From the NCBI GenBank assembly GCA_036159515.1, contig JAYYEV010000042.1:1-56982 (forward strand): DNA of 56,982 nt, written 5' to 3'. The notes beneath the pieces were generated by a model. It was not told where the DNA came from and searched no databases. It saw only the letters and a program-made list of their open reading frames with translations. Each line of letters starts with the position of its first letter. Position 1 is the stretch's first letter. The DNA is from GCA-002727735 sp036159515. Its GTDB lineage: Bacteria; Bacteroidota; Bacteroidia; Flavobacteriales_D; Parvicellaceae. Below, in pieces: positions 42,751-51,987 of this stretch. The translations under genes were made by a program, and so were the position numbers.

Positions 42751-44250
42751 ATGAAACATAAAATACTAAATATCTTCATTTTGAATCTGTTTATAATTGG
42801 GAGCTTAACATCACAAATCGCTGATGGAAGTGTGGCTCCTAACTTTACAGCTACAGATCAATTTGGCAACACACACACCCTAAGTGATTATATTAATCAA
42901 GGTAAAACCGTAATTATAGATGTTTCTGCCACATGGTGTGGTCCATGCTGGAGTTACCATCAATCCCACACTCTTGCTGATATCTACAATGCATATGGAC
43001 CTAATGGTTCAGATGAAATTATGGTGTTTTTTGTAGAAGGTGATGGTTCTACTAACACTGCAGATTTAAATGGTACAGGTAATAACACACTAGGTGATTG
43101 GATTACAGGAACCCCTTACCCAGTTATCGATGATGCTTCTATCGCAAGCTCTTACCAAATTGGATATTTTCCTACGATTTTCAGAGTTTGCCCTGATGGT
43201 CTTGTTTACGAAGAAGGGCAATCAAGTGTAAATATGTTAGTTTCCAGCATAAGTTCAAATTGCTCTCAGTCCATTCAAGGAGCTTCAGATCATGGAAAAA
43301 TCAATGATACCGAGTTAGCGCTATGTACTGCAAATGGTACACCTGAATTCAGCATTTCTAATTACGGTACAAATCACATCCTGTCCGCTACAGTAACGTT
43401 AAACGAAAATGGGACAGCTATTGGAACAGCTAATTTTTCTGGTAACATTTCACAGTTTTCATCTGGGACTGTTTCTTTTAATGCTATGCCTATGAACACA
43501 TCAGCTTCATACACAGCTACATTAGATAACATTAATGGAAATACGCCTGCTAATGCAACCATGACCAATGCAACCTTAACTGCAACCTCTGCAAACCCAT
43601 CTTTAACAGATGTAACCGTTAATTTTTTCACCGACTTTTATCCAGGTGAAACTTCTTGGGAAATCCTAAACAGTTCTTTAACAGTAGTTGCTTCTGGGGG
43701 TCCATATTCACCAGGAACAGCTGACCAATGGGGAGGTGGGGGTCCAGATGCCAATACCACAATGACCTCAACCCACGTTTTATCTCCTAATGAATGTTAC
43801 TCTGTAAGACTAATGGATTCTTACGCTGATGGACAGCAATATGGAACAGGAACTGGTCCTAATGGTGGGTTTGGCATTCAAATTACAGACGCTAATGGAG
43901 AAGTATATTATTGGGATCCAGGTTCAGGTTGGTCTGTAGTTGCAGAAGAAGGTGTATTAAGCACCAACCCCTCCACTTCAATTGATGAAATATCAAATAA
44001 TGTGTTAACCGTGTATCCTAATCCAATTAACGAGAATGCAAATATTGTATTTACTGCAGACAACACATCTGCAACACAAATTGAAATTTTAAATTCAATC
44101 GGCCAAATTGTATTTAATAAAAGCTTAGGTGTTGTTGATGGTAAACAAGTTGTTAATTTGGACGCTAGCAACCTAAGTTCAGGTTATTATTTTGTTCATG
44201 TCCGATCTGGTAAGAATATTTATAATTCTAGGATTACTGTTAACAAGTAA
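42751..44250 (+). CDS. Secreted thioredoxin-like protein with T9SS sorting domain
   Basis: This 499-residue protein has a signal peptide (to about residue 21), a thioredoxin/TlpA-like domain (about 25-175) with the redox motif SATWCGPCWSYHQ, two beta-rich domains of unknown family (about 185-290 and 295-400, the second rich in Gly, with SYADGQQYGTGTGPNGG), and a T9SS type A C-terminal domain (TVYPNPINENANIVF to SSGYYFVHVRSGK). It should therefore act outside the cell, an unusual place for a thioredoxin fold. It heads a plus-strand group with a TlpA-like protein, a DUF6029 protein and an Omp28-like protein, but a strong terminator follows it. Confidence 0.85.
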   Translation: MKHKILNIFILNLFIIGSLTSQIADGSVAPNFTATDQFGNTHTLSDYINQGKTVIIDVSATWCGPCWSYHQSHTLADIYNAYGPNGSDEIMVFFVEGDGSTNTADLNGTGNNTLGDWITGTPYPVIDDASIASSYQIGYFPTIFRVCPDGLVYEEGQSSVNMLVSSISSNCSQSIQGASDHGKINDTELALCTANGTPEFSISNYGTNHILSATVTLNENGTAIGTANFSGNISQFSSGTVSFNAMPMNTSASYTATLDNINGNTPANATMTNATLTATSANPSLTDVTVNFFTDFYPGETSWEILNSSLTVVASGGPYSPGTADQWGGGGPDANTTMTSTHVLSPNECYSVRLMDSYADGQQYGTGTGPNGGFGIQITDANGEVYYWDPGSGWSVVAEEGVLSTNPSTSIDEISNNVLTVYPNPINENANIVFTADNTSATQIEILNSIGQIVFNKSLGVVDGKQVVNLDASNLSSGYYFVHVRSGKNIYNSRITVNK

Positions 44251-44261
44251 ATTTAAAATCT

Positions 44262-44289
44262 AGGCGGGAATTTCCCGCCTTTTATTTTT
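44262..44289 (+). terminator. Rho-independent terminator
   Basis: A GC-rich hairpin (GGCGGGA at 44263-44269, loop ATT, TCCCGCC at 44273-44279, extended by one A-T pair) is followed by a T-rich tract to 44289. It lies 12 bases after the stop of the secreted thioredoxin-like gene and should end that transcript. Confidence 0.88.
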
Positions 44290-44334
44290 AATGTCATTTT
44301 GGTTCGATTTTTGCAAAATTCATAAAAAATAGAA

Positions 44335-44811
44335 ATGAAAAAGTTAATCTCACTATTAAGTCTTTTAATGTTCGGTATATTGATTTTTGGACAACTACCC
44401 AGTGTAAATTTAAAAGACATGGAAGGTAACTCACATAACTTTGCAAAGTTAGACAACAATGGAAAGCCCATGATTATAAGCTTTTGGGCAACGTGGTGTA
44501 AGCCATGTAAGGCTGAACTCAATACCATAGCTGAAGAATATGATGATTGGGTTGATGAGACGGGTGTTAAATTAATCGCAGTTTCTATTGATGACGCTCG
44601 ATCAAGCTCTAGAGTTGAACCTTATGTTAATGCACAAGGGTGGGAGTACTTAGTTCTGATGGACCCCAATAGTGATTTAAGAAGAGCTATGGGTGTTAAC
44701 AATGTTCCTCATACTTTTTTAGTAAATGGTGAAGGTAAAATTGTTTGGGACCACAATAATTATTCTCCAGGAGATGAAGAAGAACTTTATGAGAAGCTAA
44801 CAGGCTTGTAA
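44335..44811 (+). CDS. TlpA-like periplasmic thioredoxin
   Basis: This 158-residue TlpA/ResA-like protein has a signal peptide (to about residue 21) and a thioredoxin fold with SFWATWCKPCKAELNTIAEEY and a cis-Pro region NNVPHTFLVNGEGKIVW. It is a likely periplasmic thiol reductase, possibly supplied by DsbD from the operon at 3808. It comes after the terminator at 44262 and therefore probably has its own promoter in the 45 bases before its start. The stop overlaps the next start by one base (TAATG), so it is cotranslated with the DUF6029 gene. Confidence 0.88.
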   Translation: MKKLISLLSLLMFGILIFGQLPSVNLKDMEGNSHNFAKLDNNGKPMIISFWATWCKPCKAELNTIAEEYDDWVDETGVKLIAVSIDDARSSSRVEPYVNAQGWEYLVLMDPNSDLRRAMGVNNVPHTFLVNGEGKIVWDHNNYSPGDEEELYEKLTGL

Positions 44812-46529
44812 TGAAAAAAGTTGTTTTTTCCCTTTTAACAGGGATTTCAATTTATTGCTTTTCGCAAAACGATGTAAATCCTACTATTGTTTCAGGAAAT
44901 ATTCAGACCATAGGTCAATACTACCAAGAAGATACACTAATTAATGCTGCCCTTCCTGATCAACTGCTCGGTTTTAATGGTTTTGCAAATGTCAATGTTC
45001 AGCGGGGTAATTTTAGAGCTGGTATTAGATACGAAACTTATCTAAATACGTTAGAAGGTTATCCAACATCTTTTAACGGAACCGGTTTTGGATATCGATA
45101 TTTGAGTTGGAGTGATGAAGATTTAGAACTAACCATAGGAAATTTTTATGATCAATTAGGTAGTGGTATGATACTTAGGGCTTATGAAGAAAGACAATTA
45201 GGTATTGATAACGCACTAGATGGTATACGACTAAAGTACAACCCTTACAAAGGGATTTTTATAAAGGGGATGATTGGAAAACAAAGGCACCGTTTTGAAG
45301 ATGGGCTAGTTAACGGTAATGGAATAGTTAGAGCAATTGATGGTGAAATAAACGTCAACGAAATGTTTGATTCTTTGAGAAATTCAAAGTTTAAAGTGAC
45401 TATTGGAGGAAGCTTTGTAAGCAAATTCAATGAAGACAATAATACCCCATTATTTAATCTTCCAAAAAATGTAGGAGCAAGTTCATTTAGAGCTAATCTT
45501 AGGTATAACAAATGGAGATTTAATGCTGAATATGTACATAAAATAAATGATCCATATCCTGATAACCAAAATGAGTTATTCAATTATATTTATAAAAACG
45601 GAGAAGGATTACTATTTAATCTAGGCTATTCAAAAAAGGGATTTGCCATAGATTTATCCGCTAAACATATGGATAATATGCTCTGGAGGTCAACTAATGT
45701 GAGTGTTGGTCCTACTGACTTACTCATAGGTTTTTTACCTGCGTTAACTAAACAGCACACCTATAATTTAGCGGCTACGTTGTACCCTTATGCCACAAAT
45801 CCAAGAGGGGAGATTTCTTATCAAGCTGATTTGCTCTACAAGATACCTAAAAAGACCGCTCTTGGCGGTAAATATGGGACTTCCATTGCTTTAAACTTTG
45901 CCACTTCATACACACCCAAAAGAGAATTTATTAATGATTTAGGCTCTTCTAGACAGAGTTATTCTACCCGTTTATTCGCTATGTCAGATAGTATACTTTA
46001 TCAGGATTTCAACATAGAGATTAAAAGAAAAATTAACAAGAAATGGAAATTTAATGTCAACTATTTCAACTTTATTTTTGAGGACAGAGCAGTATTAGTG
46101 GCACAACATCATGAACTGATTCATGCTCAAATCGCAGTTTTGGACTTAACTTATAAAATCAATAGAAAACATTCATTAAGATGGGAATTTCAAGGTTTAT
46201 GGACCAAGACCACAGATGAATTAATCACTACAACTGAAGGTGAAAGCGTATACCGAAAAGAAGACCAAGGAGATTGGGCATTTGCTCAGCTTGAATATAC
46301 ATTTAGTCCACATTGGTATGTAGCCATTCTAGATCAATACAACTACGGGAACTCAGAGCCTTCCAAAAGAATACATTACGGTCTTGTGTCAGCTGGATTT
46401 ATTAATGGATCCCATCGATTTTCTTTACAATATGGAAAACAAAGAGCGGGGGTATTCTGTGTTGGAGGCGTATGTAGAGCGGTACCTGCCTCTAACGGAC
46501 TAACATTTAGTTTTACTTCAAGTTTTTGA
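44811..46529 (+). CDS. DUF6029 outer-membrane protein
   Basis: This 572-residue protein has a signal peptide (residues 1-19) and a long series of amphipathic beta strands ending in GLTFSFTSSF, as expected for an outer-membrane barrel. From sequence style and neighbourhood it fits the DUF6029 family, found in Bacteroidota next to TlpA-like and Omp28-like genes. Two Cys residues in VFCVGGVCRAVPAS near the C-terminus could form a disulfide in an outer loop. The function is unknown. It is tightly linked to the TlpA-like gene (1-base overlap) and to the Omp28-like gene (1 base between). Confidence 0.72.
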   Translation: MKKVVFSLLTGISIYCFSQNDVNPTIVSGNIQTIGQYYQEDTLINAALPDQLLGFNGFANVNVQRGNFRAGIRYETYLNTLEGYPTSFNGTGFGYRYLSWSDEDLELTIGNFYDQLGSGMILRAYEERQLGIDNALDGIRLKYNPYKGIFIKGMIGKQRHRFEDGLVNGNGIVRAIDGEINVNEMFDSLRNSKFKVTIGGSFVSKFNEDNNTPLFNLPKNVGASSFRANLRYNKWRFNAEYVHKINDPYPDNQNELFNYIYKNGEGLLFNLGYSKKGFAIDLSAKHMDNMLWRSTNVSVGPTDLLIGFLPALTKQHTYNLAATLYPYATNPRGEISYQADLLYKIPKKTALGGKYGTSIALNFATSYTPKREFINDLGSSRQSYSTRLFAMSDSILYQDFNIEIKRKINKKWKFNVNYFNFIFEDRAVLVAQHHELIHAQIAVLDLTYKINRKHSLRWEFQGLWTKTTDELITTTEGESVYRKEDQGDWAFAQLEYTFSPHWYVAILDQYNYGNSEPSKRIHYGLVSAGFINGSHRFSLQYGKQRAGVFCVGGVCRAVPASNGLTFSFTSSF

Positions 46530-46530
46530 T

Positions 46531-47454
46531 ATGGCCAAAAGACTAACTCAAATATTACTATTGTTGCTAATTCTAGCATGTGATAAAGTAGAAAATCCTC
46601 TACCTACTGTCTATGGTGATTTCAATTGGGAATTATACCCAAATGATCCTACTTCATATCCATATGACATTGCTGATCCAGCAAGTAACTGGACATTAAA
46701 CACAAATGAAAAAGGCATACTGCTTGAGGATTATACAGGTCATAAATGTACTAACTGTCCAGCTGCAGCTACCATTGCAACTCAATTGGAAGACGACACA
46801 GCTCTTGGTGTAATAGTCGTTTCCATCCATGCAAGTACAGATGGCTCTTTTCAGTCTACAGATGAAGTAGAATTTACAGTTGATTACCAAACTGATGCAG
46901 GTGACGCCTATGTTCAAGAGATGCCAGGTTTTATTGGAAATCCTATGGGAACAATAAACAGAAATAATGGAGGATATTCCAATACAAATTGGTACTTTTC
47001 AAGCAATTGGGCTACAGGAGTAAGTGACGAAATTGCACTGGGTAATTTAGACGCCAATATTCAATTACAATATAATTACTACCCATCAACAAATGGGCTT
47101 TTTGTACACACTGAAACTTCTTTCTTAAATACACTTTCTGGAGATTTTCATTTAATTCTCTATTTAATAAGAAATGAAGTGGTGTCACCCCAAAAAATGA
47201 ATGACGGAACAATTGATCACCATTATCATCATCATGCCGTTCTCTCAAATAATATTAATGGAACATGGGGAACTTTAGTCAACGATTCTTCAGTGAATAA
47301 TGGAGATATCTTTTATCACGATTTCTCTTTTGAATTACCTGATCCTAGTATAGACTCAACGTATGATGTTAACAATCTTTCACTTGTCGCATATATTTGT
47401 GAGAGAAGTAACTTTAATATATTACAAGCTATTAAAACTGATCTTGGGAATTAA
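46531..47454 (+). CDS. Omp28-related lipoprotein with CxxC motif
   Basis: This 307-residue protein has a lipoprotein signal (ILLLLLILACDK, lipidated Cys near residue 17) and an Omp28-like region beginning LLEDYTGHKCTNCPAAATIA. That segment closely parallels LLVDFTGHACTNCRRMED of the DsbD gamma domain, so a thioredoxin-like fold with a CTNC redox site is likely. The rest includes IVVSIHAS and the MPGFIGNPMGTINR segment typical of the family. Omp28 of Porphyromonas is a surface lipoprotein. The protein may work with the adjacent TlpA-like and DUF6029 proteins. It overlaps the convergent lpxA by 4 bases. Confidence 0.82.
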   Translation: MAKRLTQILLLLLILACDKVENPLPTVYGDFNWELYPNDPTSYPYDIADPASNWTLNTNEKGILLEDYTGHKCTNCPAAATIATQLEDDTALGVIVVSIHASTDGSFQSTDEVEFTVDYQTDAGDAYVQEMPGFIGNPMGTINRNNGGYSNTNWYFSSNWATGVSDEIALGNLDANIQLQYNYYPSTNGLFVHTETSFLNTLSGDFHLILYLIRNEVVSPQKMNDGTIDHHYHHHAVLSNNINGTWGTLVNDSSVNNGDIFYHDFSFELPDPSIDSTYDVNNLSLVAYICERSNFNILQAIKTDLGN

Positions 47455-48230
47455 CTTAGACCTCTCATAATTCCTTTAGTGGAATTTCTAATAAAATCAA
47501 GTACAACATCCTTTTCATCCGACTGAGGCAATTCTAGATCAGCCACAGTGAGTGCGGTAGTCATATTGCTATTTTGCACATAAATCACTCTATAAATGTC
47601 TTCAACATTGATGATTTGTTGGTCATTAAAACCTCTTCTCCTAAGTCCAATAGTGTTTACCCCAACATAAGATAGAGGCTCTCTAGCTGCTTTTACATAT
47701 GGTGGGACATTTTTTCTAACAAGAGATCCGCCAGCAATAAAAGCATGTTCTCCAATATGAACAAATTGTTGAACTGCTGCTGTTCCCTCTATAATAACCC
47801 AATCATCGATGCTCACATGACCTGCTAATTGCACTAAGTTTGCTATAATCACATTATCTCCAATTTCACAATCATGAGCAACATGGACATATGACATTAA
47901 AAGGCAATTACTACCTATACTGGTCACCTTTCTATCTAAGGTACCCTTGTGAATAGTAACATATTCTCTAATGGTTGTATTATCACCAATTATGGTTTGA
48001 GTGTACTCCCCTTTATATTTCAAATCTTGAGATTCTGCCGATATTATTGCACCTGGAAAAATTTTACAGCTAGAGCCTATTCTAGCACCATCCATAATAA
48101 CTACGTTTGAACCAATCCATGTATTGTCACCAATTTCCACATCACCATATATAGTTGTGAATGGCTCTATAGTTACATTCTGTCCGATTTTTGCTTTGGG
48201 AGAAATATTTGTTAATGGGTAATTTGTCAT
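47451..48230 (-). CDS. lpxA: UDP-N-acetylglucosamine acyltransferase
   Basis: LpxA adds a 3-hydroxyacyl chain to UDP-GlcNAc in the first step of lipid A synthesis. The left-handed parallel beta-helix is visible as hexapeptide repeats over residues 5-180, with the catalytic His in MSYVHVAHDCEIGDN, and GGSLVRKNVPPYVKAAREPLSYVGVN marks the family. The length of 259 residues is normal. It follows lpxC-fabZ by 19 bases in a lipid A operon. Confidence 0.95.
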   Translation of the reverse strand: MTNYPLTNISPKAKIGQNVTIEPFTTIYGDVEIGDNTWIGSNVVIMDGARIGSSCKIFPGAIISAESQDLKYKGEYTQTIIGDNTTIREYVTIHKGTLDRKVTSIGSNCLLMSYVHVAHDCEIGDNVIIANLVQLAGHVSIDDWVIIEGTAAVQQFVHIGEHAFIAGGSLVRKNVPPYVKAAREPLSYVGVNTIGLRRRGFNDQQIINVEDIYRVIYVQNSNMTTALTVADLELPQSDEKDVVLDFIRNSTKGIMRGLS

Positions 48231-48249
48231 TTTATCTTCATTGGAAGTT

Positions 48250-49638
48250 CTAGCCTCTATCTTTTACCACTTGAGCAAGCATTTCAGCTTCTATACAAAC
48301 TTGATTATTAACATACCCCTTTCCTCCCATGTGCACTAAACCTCTTCGAATGGGTGAAATCAACTTTAAATCAAAAACAATCGTGTCTCCTGGAATCACT
48401 TTTCTTTTGAATTTAACATTATCAATTTTCATAAAATAAGTAGAATATAAATGCGGGTCCTCTACTTTACTTAATGAAAAAACACCTCCAGTTTGTGCCA
48501 TAGCTTCAATTTGTAATACTCCAGGCATTACTGGGTTACCTGGAAAATGACCCTGAAAATAAGGCTCATTTTTAGTTACATTTTTAACCCCAATTATTCC
48601 ATCTTCAGTAATCTCCATAATTTTATCGATTAACAAAAATGGATATCGGTGTGGCAACATATTTTCAATGTCATTTATATCATACAACGGTTCTTTTGTC
48701 AAATCATACATAGGCTTTGATTTTTCTTGTTCATTCATGGCTTTTTTCAAAATTCTTGCAAAAGAAGTATTTAAATTGTGTCCTGGTTTTTTTGCAATAA
48801 TATGTCCTTTTAAGGGCTTACCTAGCAAGGCTAAGTCACCAATTAAGTCTAGTAATTTATGTCTTGCTGGTTCATTAATGTATTTTAATTCACAATTGTT
48901 TAATGTGTTCCCTTGAATATTGATTTTTAATTCTTCTTTGTCCAATAACTTGGCCAGTTTTCTAAGTGCTTCATCCTCTATCTTCTTATCTACTATCACT
49001 ATTGCATTATCAATATCACCTCCTTTTATGAGCCCTGAATGAGCTAAATATTCAAGTTCACTTAATAAAACAAAGGTTCTGCAAGAAGCTATTTCTTCAG
49101 CGTAATTATCAATTTTTCTTAACTCTGCATATTGTGTTCCTAGCACTTTATTACTGTAGTCTAGAACAACAGATAGAGTAAATTCTTCTGCAGGTACATA
49201 TAAGATTTCTGCTCCACTTTCGTCCTTATACGTAATGGACTTATTTATGGAAATATAAGATTTTGATCCTGATTGTTCAACAAGATCAATTTGTTTTAAT
49301 GCCTCAACATATGGAGCAGCACTTCCGTCAAGAATAGGTAGTTCTTCATTACTAATTTTGATTAAAACATTATCTATACCTAATGCATAAAGAGCGGATA
49401 AAAGGTGTTCTACAGTAACTACTTTTACCCCATTTTTTTCAATAGTAGTACTTCGCTTTGTATCGGTTACATATTCTACACGTGCAGGAATAATAGGATG
49501 ACTATCTAAATCTACTCTTAAAAACTGGATACCATGGCTTACTTCTGCTGGTTCAATAACTAGCTCTACTTCTTTGCCGGTATGTAAACCAAAGCCTTTA
49601 AAAGATAAATTAGATGATATGGTTTTTTGCTTTAACAA
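48250..49638 (-). CDS. lpxC: Bifunctional LpxC deacetylase / FabZ dehydratase
   Basis: This 462-residue protein joins two enzymes. The N-terminal LpxC part (about residues 1-310) deacetylates UDP-3-O-acyl-GlcNAc, the committed step of lipid A synthesis; it shows GFGLHTGKEVELVI, the zinc-site VEHLLSALYALGIDN and HKLLDLIGDLALLG. The C-terminal FabZ part (about 315-462) dehydrates 3-hydroxyacyl-ACP for fatty acid synthesis and shows MLPHRYPFLLIDKI and GHFPGNPVMPGVLQIEAMAQ. The fusion is normal in Bacteroidota and couples the two pathways that compete for hydroxyacyl-ACP. The gene lies 2 bases after lpxD. Confidence 0.96.
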   Translation of the reverse strand: MLKQKTISSNLSFKGFGLHTGKEVELVIEPAEVSHGIQFLRVDLDSHPIIPARVEYVTDTKRSTTIEKNGVKVVTVEHLLSALYALGIDNVLIKISNEELPILDGSAAPYVEALKQIDLVEQSGSKSYISINKSITYKDESGAEILYVPAEEFTLSVVLDYSNKVLGTQYAELRKIDNYAEEIASCRTFVLLSELEYLAHSGLIKGGDIDNAIVIVDKKIEDEALRKLAKLLDKEELKINIQGNTLNNCELKYINEPARHKLLDLIGDLALLGKPLKGHIIAKKPGHNLNTSFARILKKAMNEQEKSKPMYDLTKEPLYDINDIENMLPHRYPFLLIDKIMEITEDGIIGVKNVTKNEPYFQGHFPGNPVMPGVLQIEAMAQTGGVFSLSKVEDPHLYSTYFMKIDNVKFKRKVIPGDTIVFDLKLISPIRRGLVHMGGKGYVNNQVCIEAEMLAQVVKDRG

Positions 49639-49640
49639 AT

Positions 49641-50672
49641 TCAGGAATTAATTTTACTTTCTAGCTTTTCAAGTTGTTGCCTAAGTTTAGGTAAATTTTT
49701 AAACAATACATAACTTCTGTTGAAATTACCAATATCTAACGCTGGAGTTCCTTGAATGATTTTATTTGGTGTATTTATGCTCTTAGCCACACCACTTTGC
49801 GCTGCAATTTTAGTCCCATCTGCTATAGAGATATGTCCATTAATACCCACCTGACCTCCAATCATTACATCCTTCCCAATTTTTGTTGAGCCTGCTATAC
49901 CAGTTTGAGCAGCAATGACCGTATTTTCACCAATTTCTACATTATGTGCAATTTGAACAAGGTTGTCCAATTTAACTCCCTTTTCAATAACAGTTGACCC
50001 AATAGTAGCTCTATCAATTGTTGTGTTAGCTCCAATTTCAACATGATCTTTAATAATTACATTACCAACCTGTGGTACTTTTTTATATTCATTTGAACTA
50101 TTTGGAGCAAAACCGAAGCCATCAGAACCAATTACAACTCCAGCATGAATTACACAATGTTTACCTATTTGAATGTTATGATATATTTTAACTCCTGCAA
50201 AAAGAACAACATTATTATCTATTGTAGAATTTGCTCCAATATATGAACCTGGATGGATTTGAACCCCATCACCAATTTTAACATTAGGTCCTATGTAAGA
50301 GAAAGCTCCAATATATACATCTTTACCAATTGTGGCTGATGGATCAATAAAACAAGGATCTTCAACCCCCCTCTTTTCAGTAATAAATTCATTATAAAGA
50401 GATAATAAATAAGCTAATTTTTCGTATGCATTTTCAACTCTAATTAATGTTAATGCATTTGGCAAAGATTGACTTGGAGTAAAGTCCTTATTTACTAATG
50501 CCACACTAGCTTTAGTAAGATAAATGAACTCTTCGTATTTAGGGTTAGCAAGAAAAGTTAAAGTTCCTTCTCTACCTTGTTCGATTTTTGAAAAGTCATT
50601 TATGACGACATCTTCATTTCCTACCACTTCTCCACCGATGAGATCCGCTATTTCTCTTGCTTTAAACTTCAT
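49641..50672 (-). CDS. lpxD: UDP-3-O-acylglucosamine N-acyltransferase
   Basis: LpxD adds the second hydroxyacyl chain, on the amino group, to the product of LpxC. The N-terminal uridine-binding domain (residues 1-100) has VVINDFSKIEQGREGTLTFLANPKY. The hexapeptide beta-helix follows, with HAGVVIGSDGFGFAP and the catalytic His in LVQIAHNVEIGENTVI. The C-terminal helix RQQLEKLESKI is typical. The length of 343 residues is normal. It heads lpxD, lpxC-fabZ, lpxA on the minus strand, 44 bases after the HD-domain gene. Confidence 0.95.
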   Translation of the reverse strand: MKFKAREIADLIGGEVVGNEDVVINDFSKIEQGREGTLTFLANPKYEEFIYLTKASVALVNKDFTPSQSLPNALTLIRVENAYEKLAYLLSLYNEFITEKRGVEDPCFIDPSATIGKDVYIGAFSYIGPNVKIGDGVQIHPGSYIGANSTIDNNVVLFAGVKIYHNIQIGKHCVIHAGVVIGSDGFGFAPNSSNEYKKVPQVGNVIIKDHVEIGANTTIDRATIGSTVIEKGVKLDNLVQIAHNVEIGENTVIAAQTGIAGSTKIGKDVMIGGQVGINGHISIADGTKIAAQSGVAKSINTPNKIIQGTPALDIGNFNRSYVLFKNLPKLRQQLEKLESKINS

Positions 50673-50716
50673 TACATTGACAAAATTAGCATTATTGAGC
50701 TATGATAATCAATCCC

Positions 50717-51946
50717 TTAAAAATATGGTGCAAATAAATAATGTTTTGTGACTGGTTTTGCCAGAGCAGAAACATTTAGATTATCAGATGCATCTGTGAT
50801 ATCTTTAACAGTTCCATCCTTAAATTTAATTTTTATGGTATCTTTTCTAGGGTCATACGCATTATTGATCATCTGCTCTTGAAAAACAAAGTATTTTATT
50901 TCATTCTCATTCATGCCCAACTCTTTTTGATGTTTTTTTCTTACTTCATTGACTTGCCCCACATCAAAAGAAGTATTGGATATTTTAACTTTCAATAGTT
51001 TTCTTTCAATGAGCATAGTGGCAAGCCGACTCAACACATTATCTTTAGATTTCATCCAAACCTTTATACAAGTCATAATATCATTATCGTCTAAAGATGC
51101 AAAAGCATTAAGGTAAACATCCTGTTCTAATTCATACTTTGTAATTTTTTTGGTAAGGAACATGTTTAGTTCGGGAGTGACAAATAGTTTTTCTCCAGCA
51201 CATAAAAGTTCACGGGCACGAGAAATAATTTTGGCTAATAAGAATTCTGCACTTAGCACCGTCTTGTGCAAGTACACCTGCCAATACATTAATCTTCTTG
51301 CTACAATAAATTTTTCTATCGAGTAAATTCCTTTTTCTTTGATCAAAATTTCATCATCATCAATATCAAACATTTTAATTATACGCTGATTACTTACTAC
51401 CCCCTCACTAACACCTGTGAAAAAACTGTCTCGCTTGAGATAATCAAGTCTATCCATATCCAATTGAGAAGATACAAGCTGGTGTAAGAATTTTTTATGG
51501 TATTGATTTCCAAATATTTGTATTGCCAAGCTCAATTCTCCATTATATTGATTATCCAATTTTCGCATGAAAATTTCAGATACAACTTCATGACTTACAT
51601 CGCTTAAAAAAGAATGTTCTAAAGCATGAGAATAAGGGCCGTGCCCTATATCGTGTAGCAATATGGCTATTAATGCCCCTCGTTCTTCTTCTCTTTCAAT
51701 ATGTACTCCTTGTTCTTTGAAAGTGGATAACGCTTGCTTCATAAGATAAGTGGCCCCAACAGCGTGATGGAACCTAGTATGATGAGCACCTGGATAAACT
51801 AGATAGGTTAACCCTAATTGTTTAATTCTGGATAAACGCTGAAAATAGGGGTGATCAATTAAATCTAATAAAATACCTCTGTTAAGCGTAATAAAACCAT
51901 AAACTGGATCGTTAAGTATCTTACTGACTTTATTTTTATTCATCAT
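50717..51946 (-). CDS. HD-domain phosphohydrolase (dGTPase-like)
   Basis: This 409-residue cytoplasmic protein has a metal-dependent HD domain like those of dNTP triphosphohydrolases. The metal ligands lie in THHTRFHHAVGATYLM, in ILLHDIGHGPYSHALEHSF and in SSQLDMDRLDYLKRDSF. The N-terminus (DPVYGFITLNRGILLDLIDHPYFQRLSRIKQLG) is diagnostic of this family. The true substrate is unknown; dNTPs or signalling nucleotides are both possible. It precedes lpxD, an arrangement found in other Bacteroidota, and diverges from porX with only 41 bases between the start codons. A second ATG three bases downstream of the first is an alternative start. Confidence 0.88.
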   Translation of the reverse strand: MMNKNKVSKILNDPVYGFITLNRGILLDLIDHPYFQRLSRIKQLGLTYLVYPGAHHTRFHHAVGATYLMKQALSTFKEQGVHIEREEERGALIAILLHDIGHGPYSHALEHSFLSDVSHEVVSEIFMRKLDNQYNGELSLAIQIFGNQYHKKFLHQLVSSQLDMDRLDYLKRDSFFTGVSEGVVSNQRIIKMFDIDDDEILIKEKGIYSIEKFIVARRLMYWQVYLHKTVLSAEFLLAKIISRARELLCAGEKLFVTPELNMFLTKKITKYELEQDVYLNAFASLDDNDIMTCIKVWMKSKDNVLSRLATMLIERKLLKVKISNTSFDVGQVNEVRKKHQKELGMNENEIKYFVFQEQMINNAYDPRKDTIKIKFKDGTVKDITDASDNLNVSALAKPVTKHYLFAPYF

Positions 51947-51962
51947 AAATCATTAAGTTAGG

Positions 51963-51970
51963 CAAAACTA
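51963..51970 (-). promoter_or_regulatory. Putative -7 element for the HD-lpxD-lpxC-lpxA run
   Basis: The minus strand reads TAGTTTTG, a match to TAnnTTTG, 16 bases upstream of the ATG at 51946. A TTG at 51994-51992 lies 21 bases further upstream, slightly more than the usual spacing, and overlaps the start of porX. Confidence 0.45.
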
Positions 51971-51987
51971 AATTAATACATACCTTA

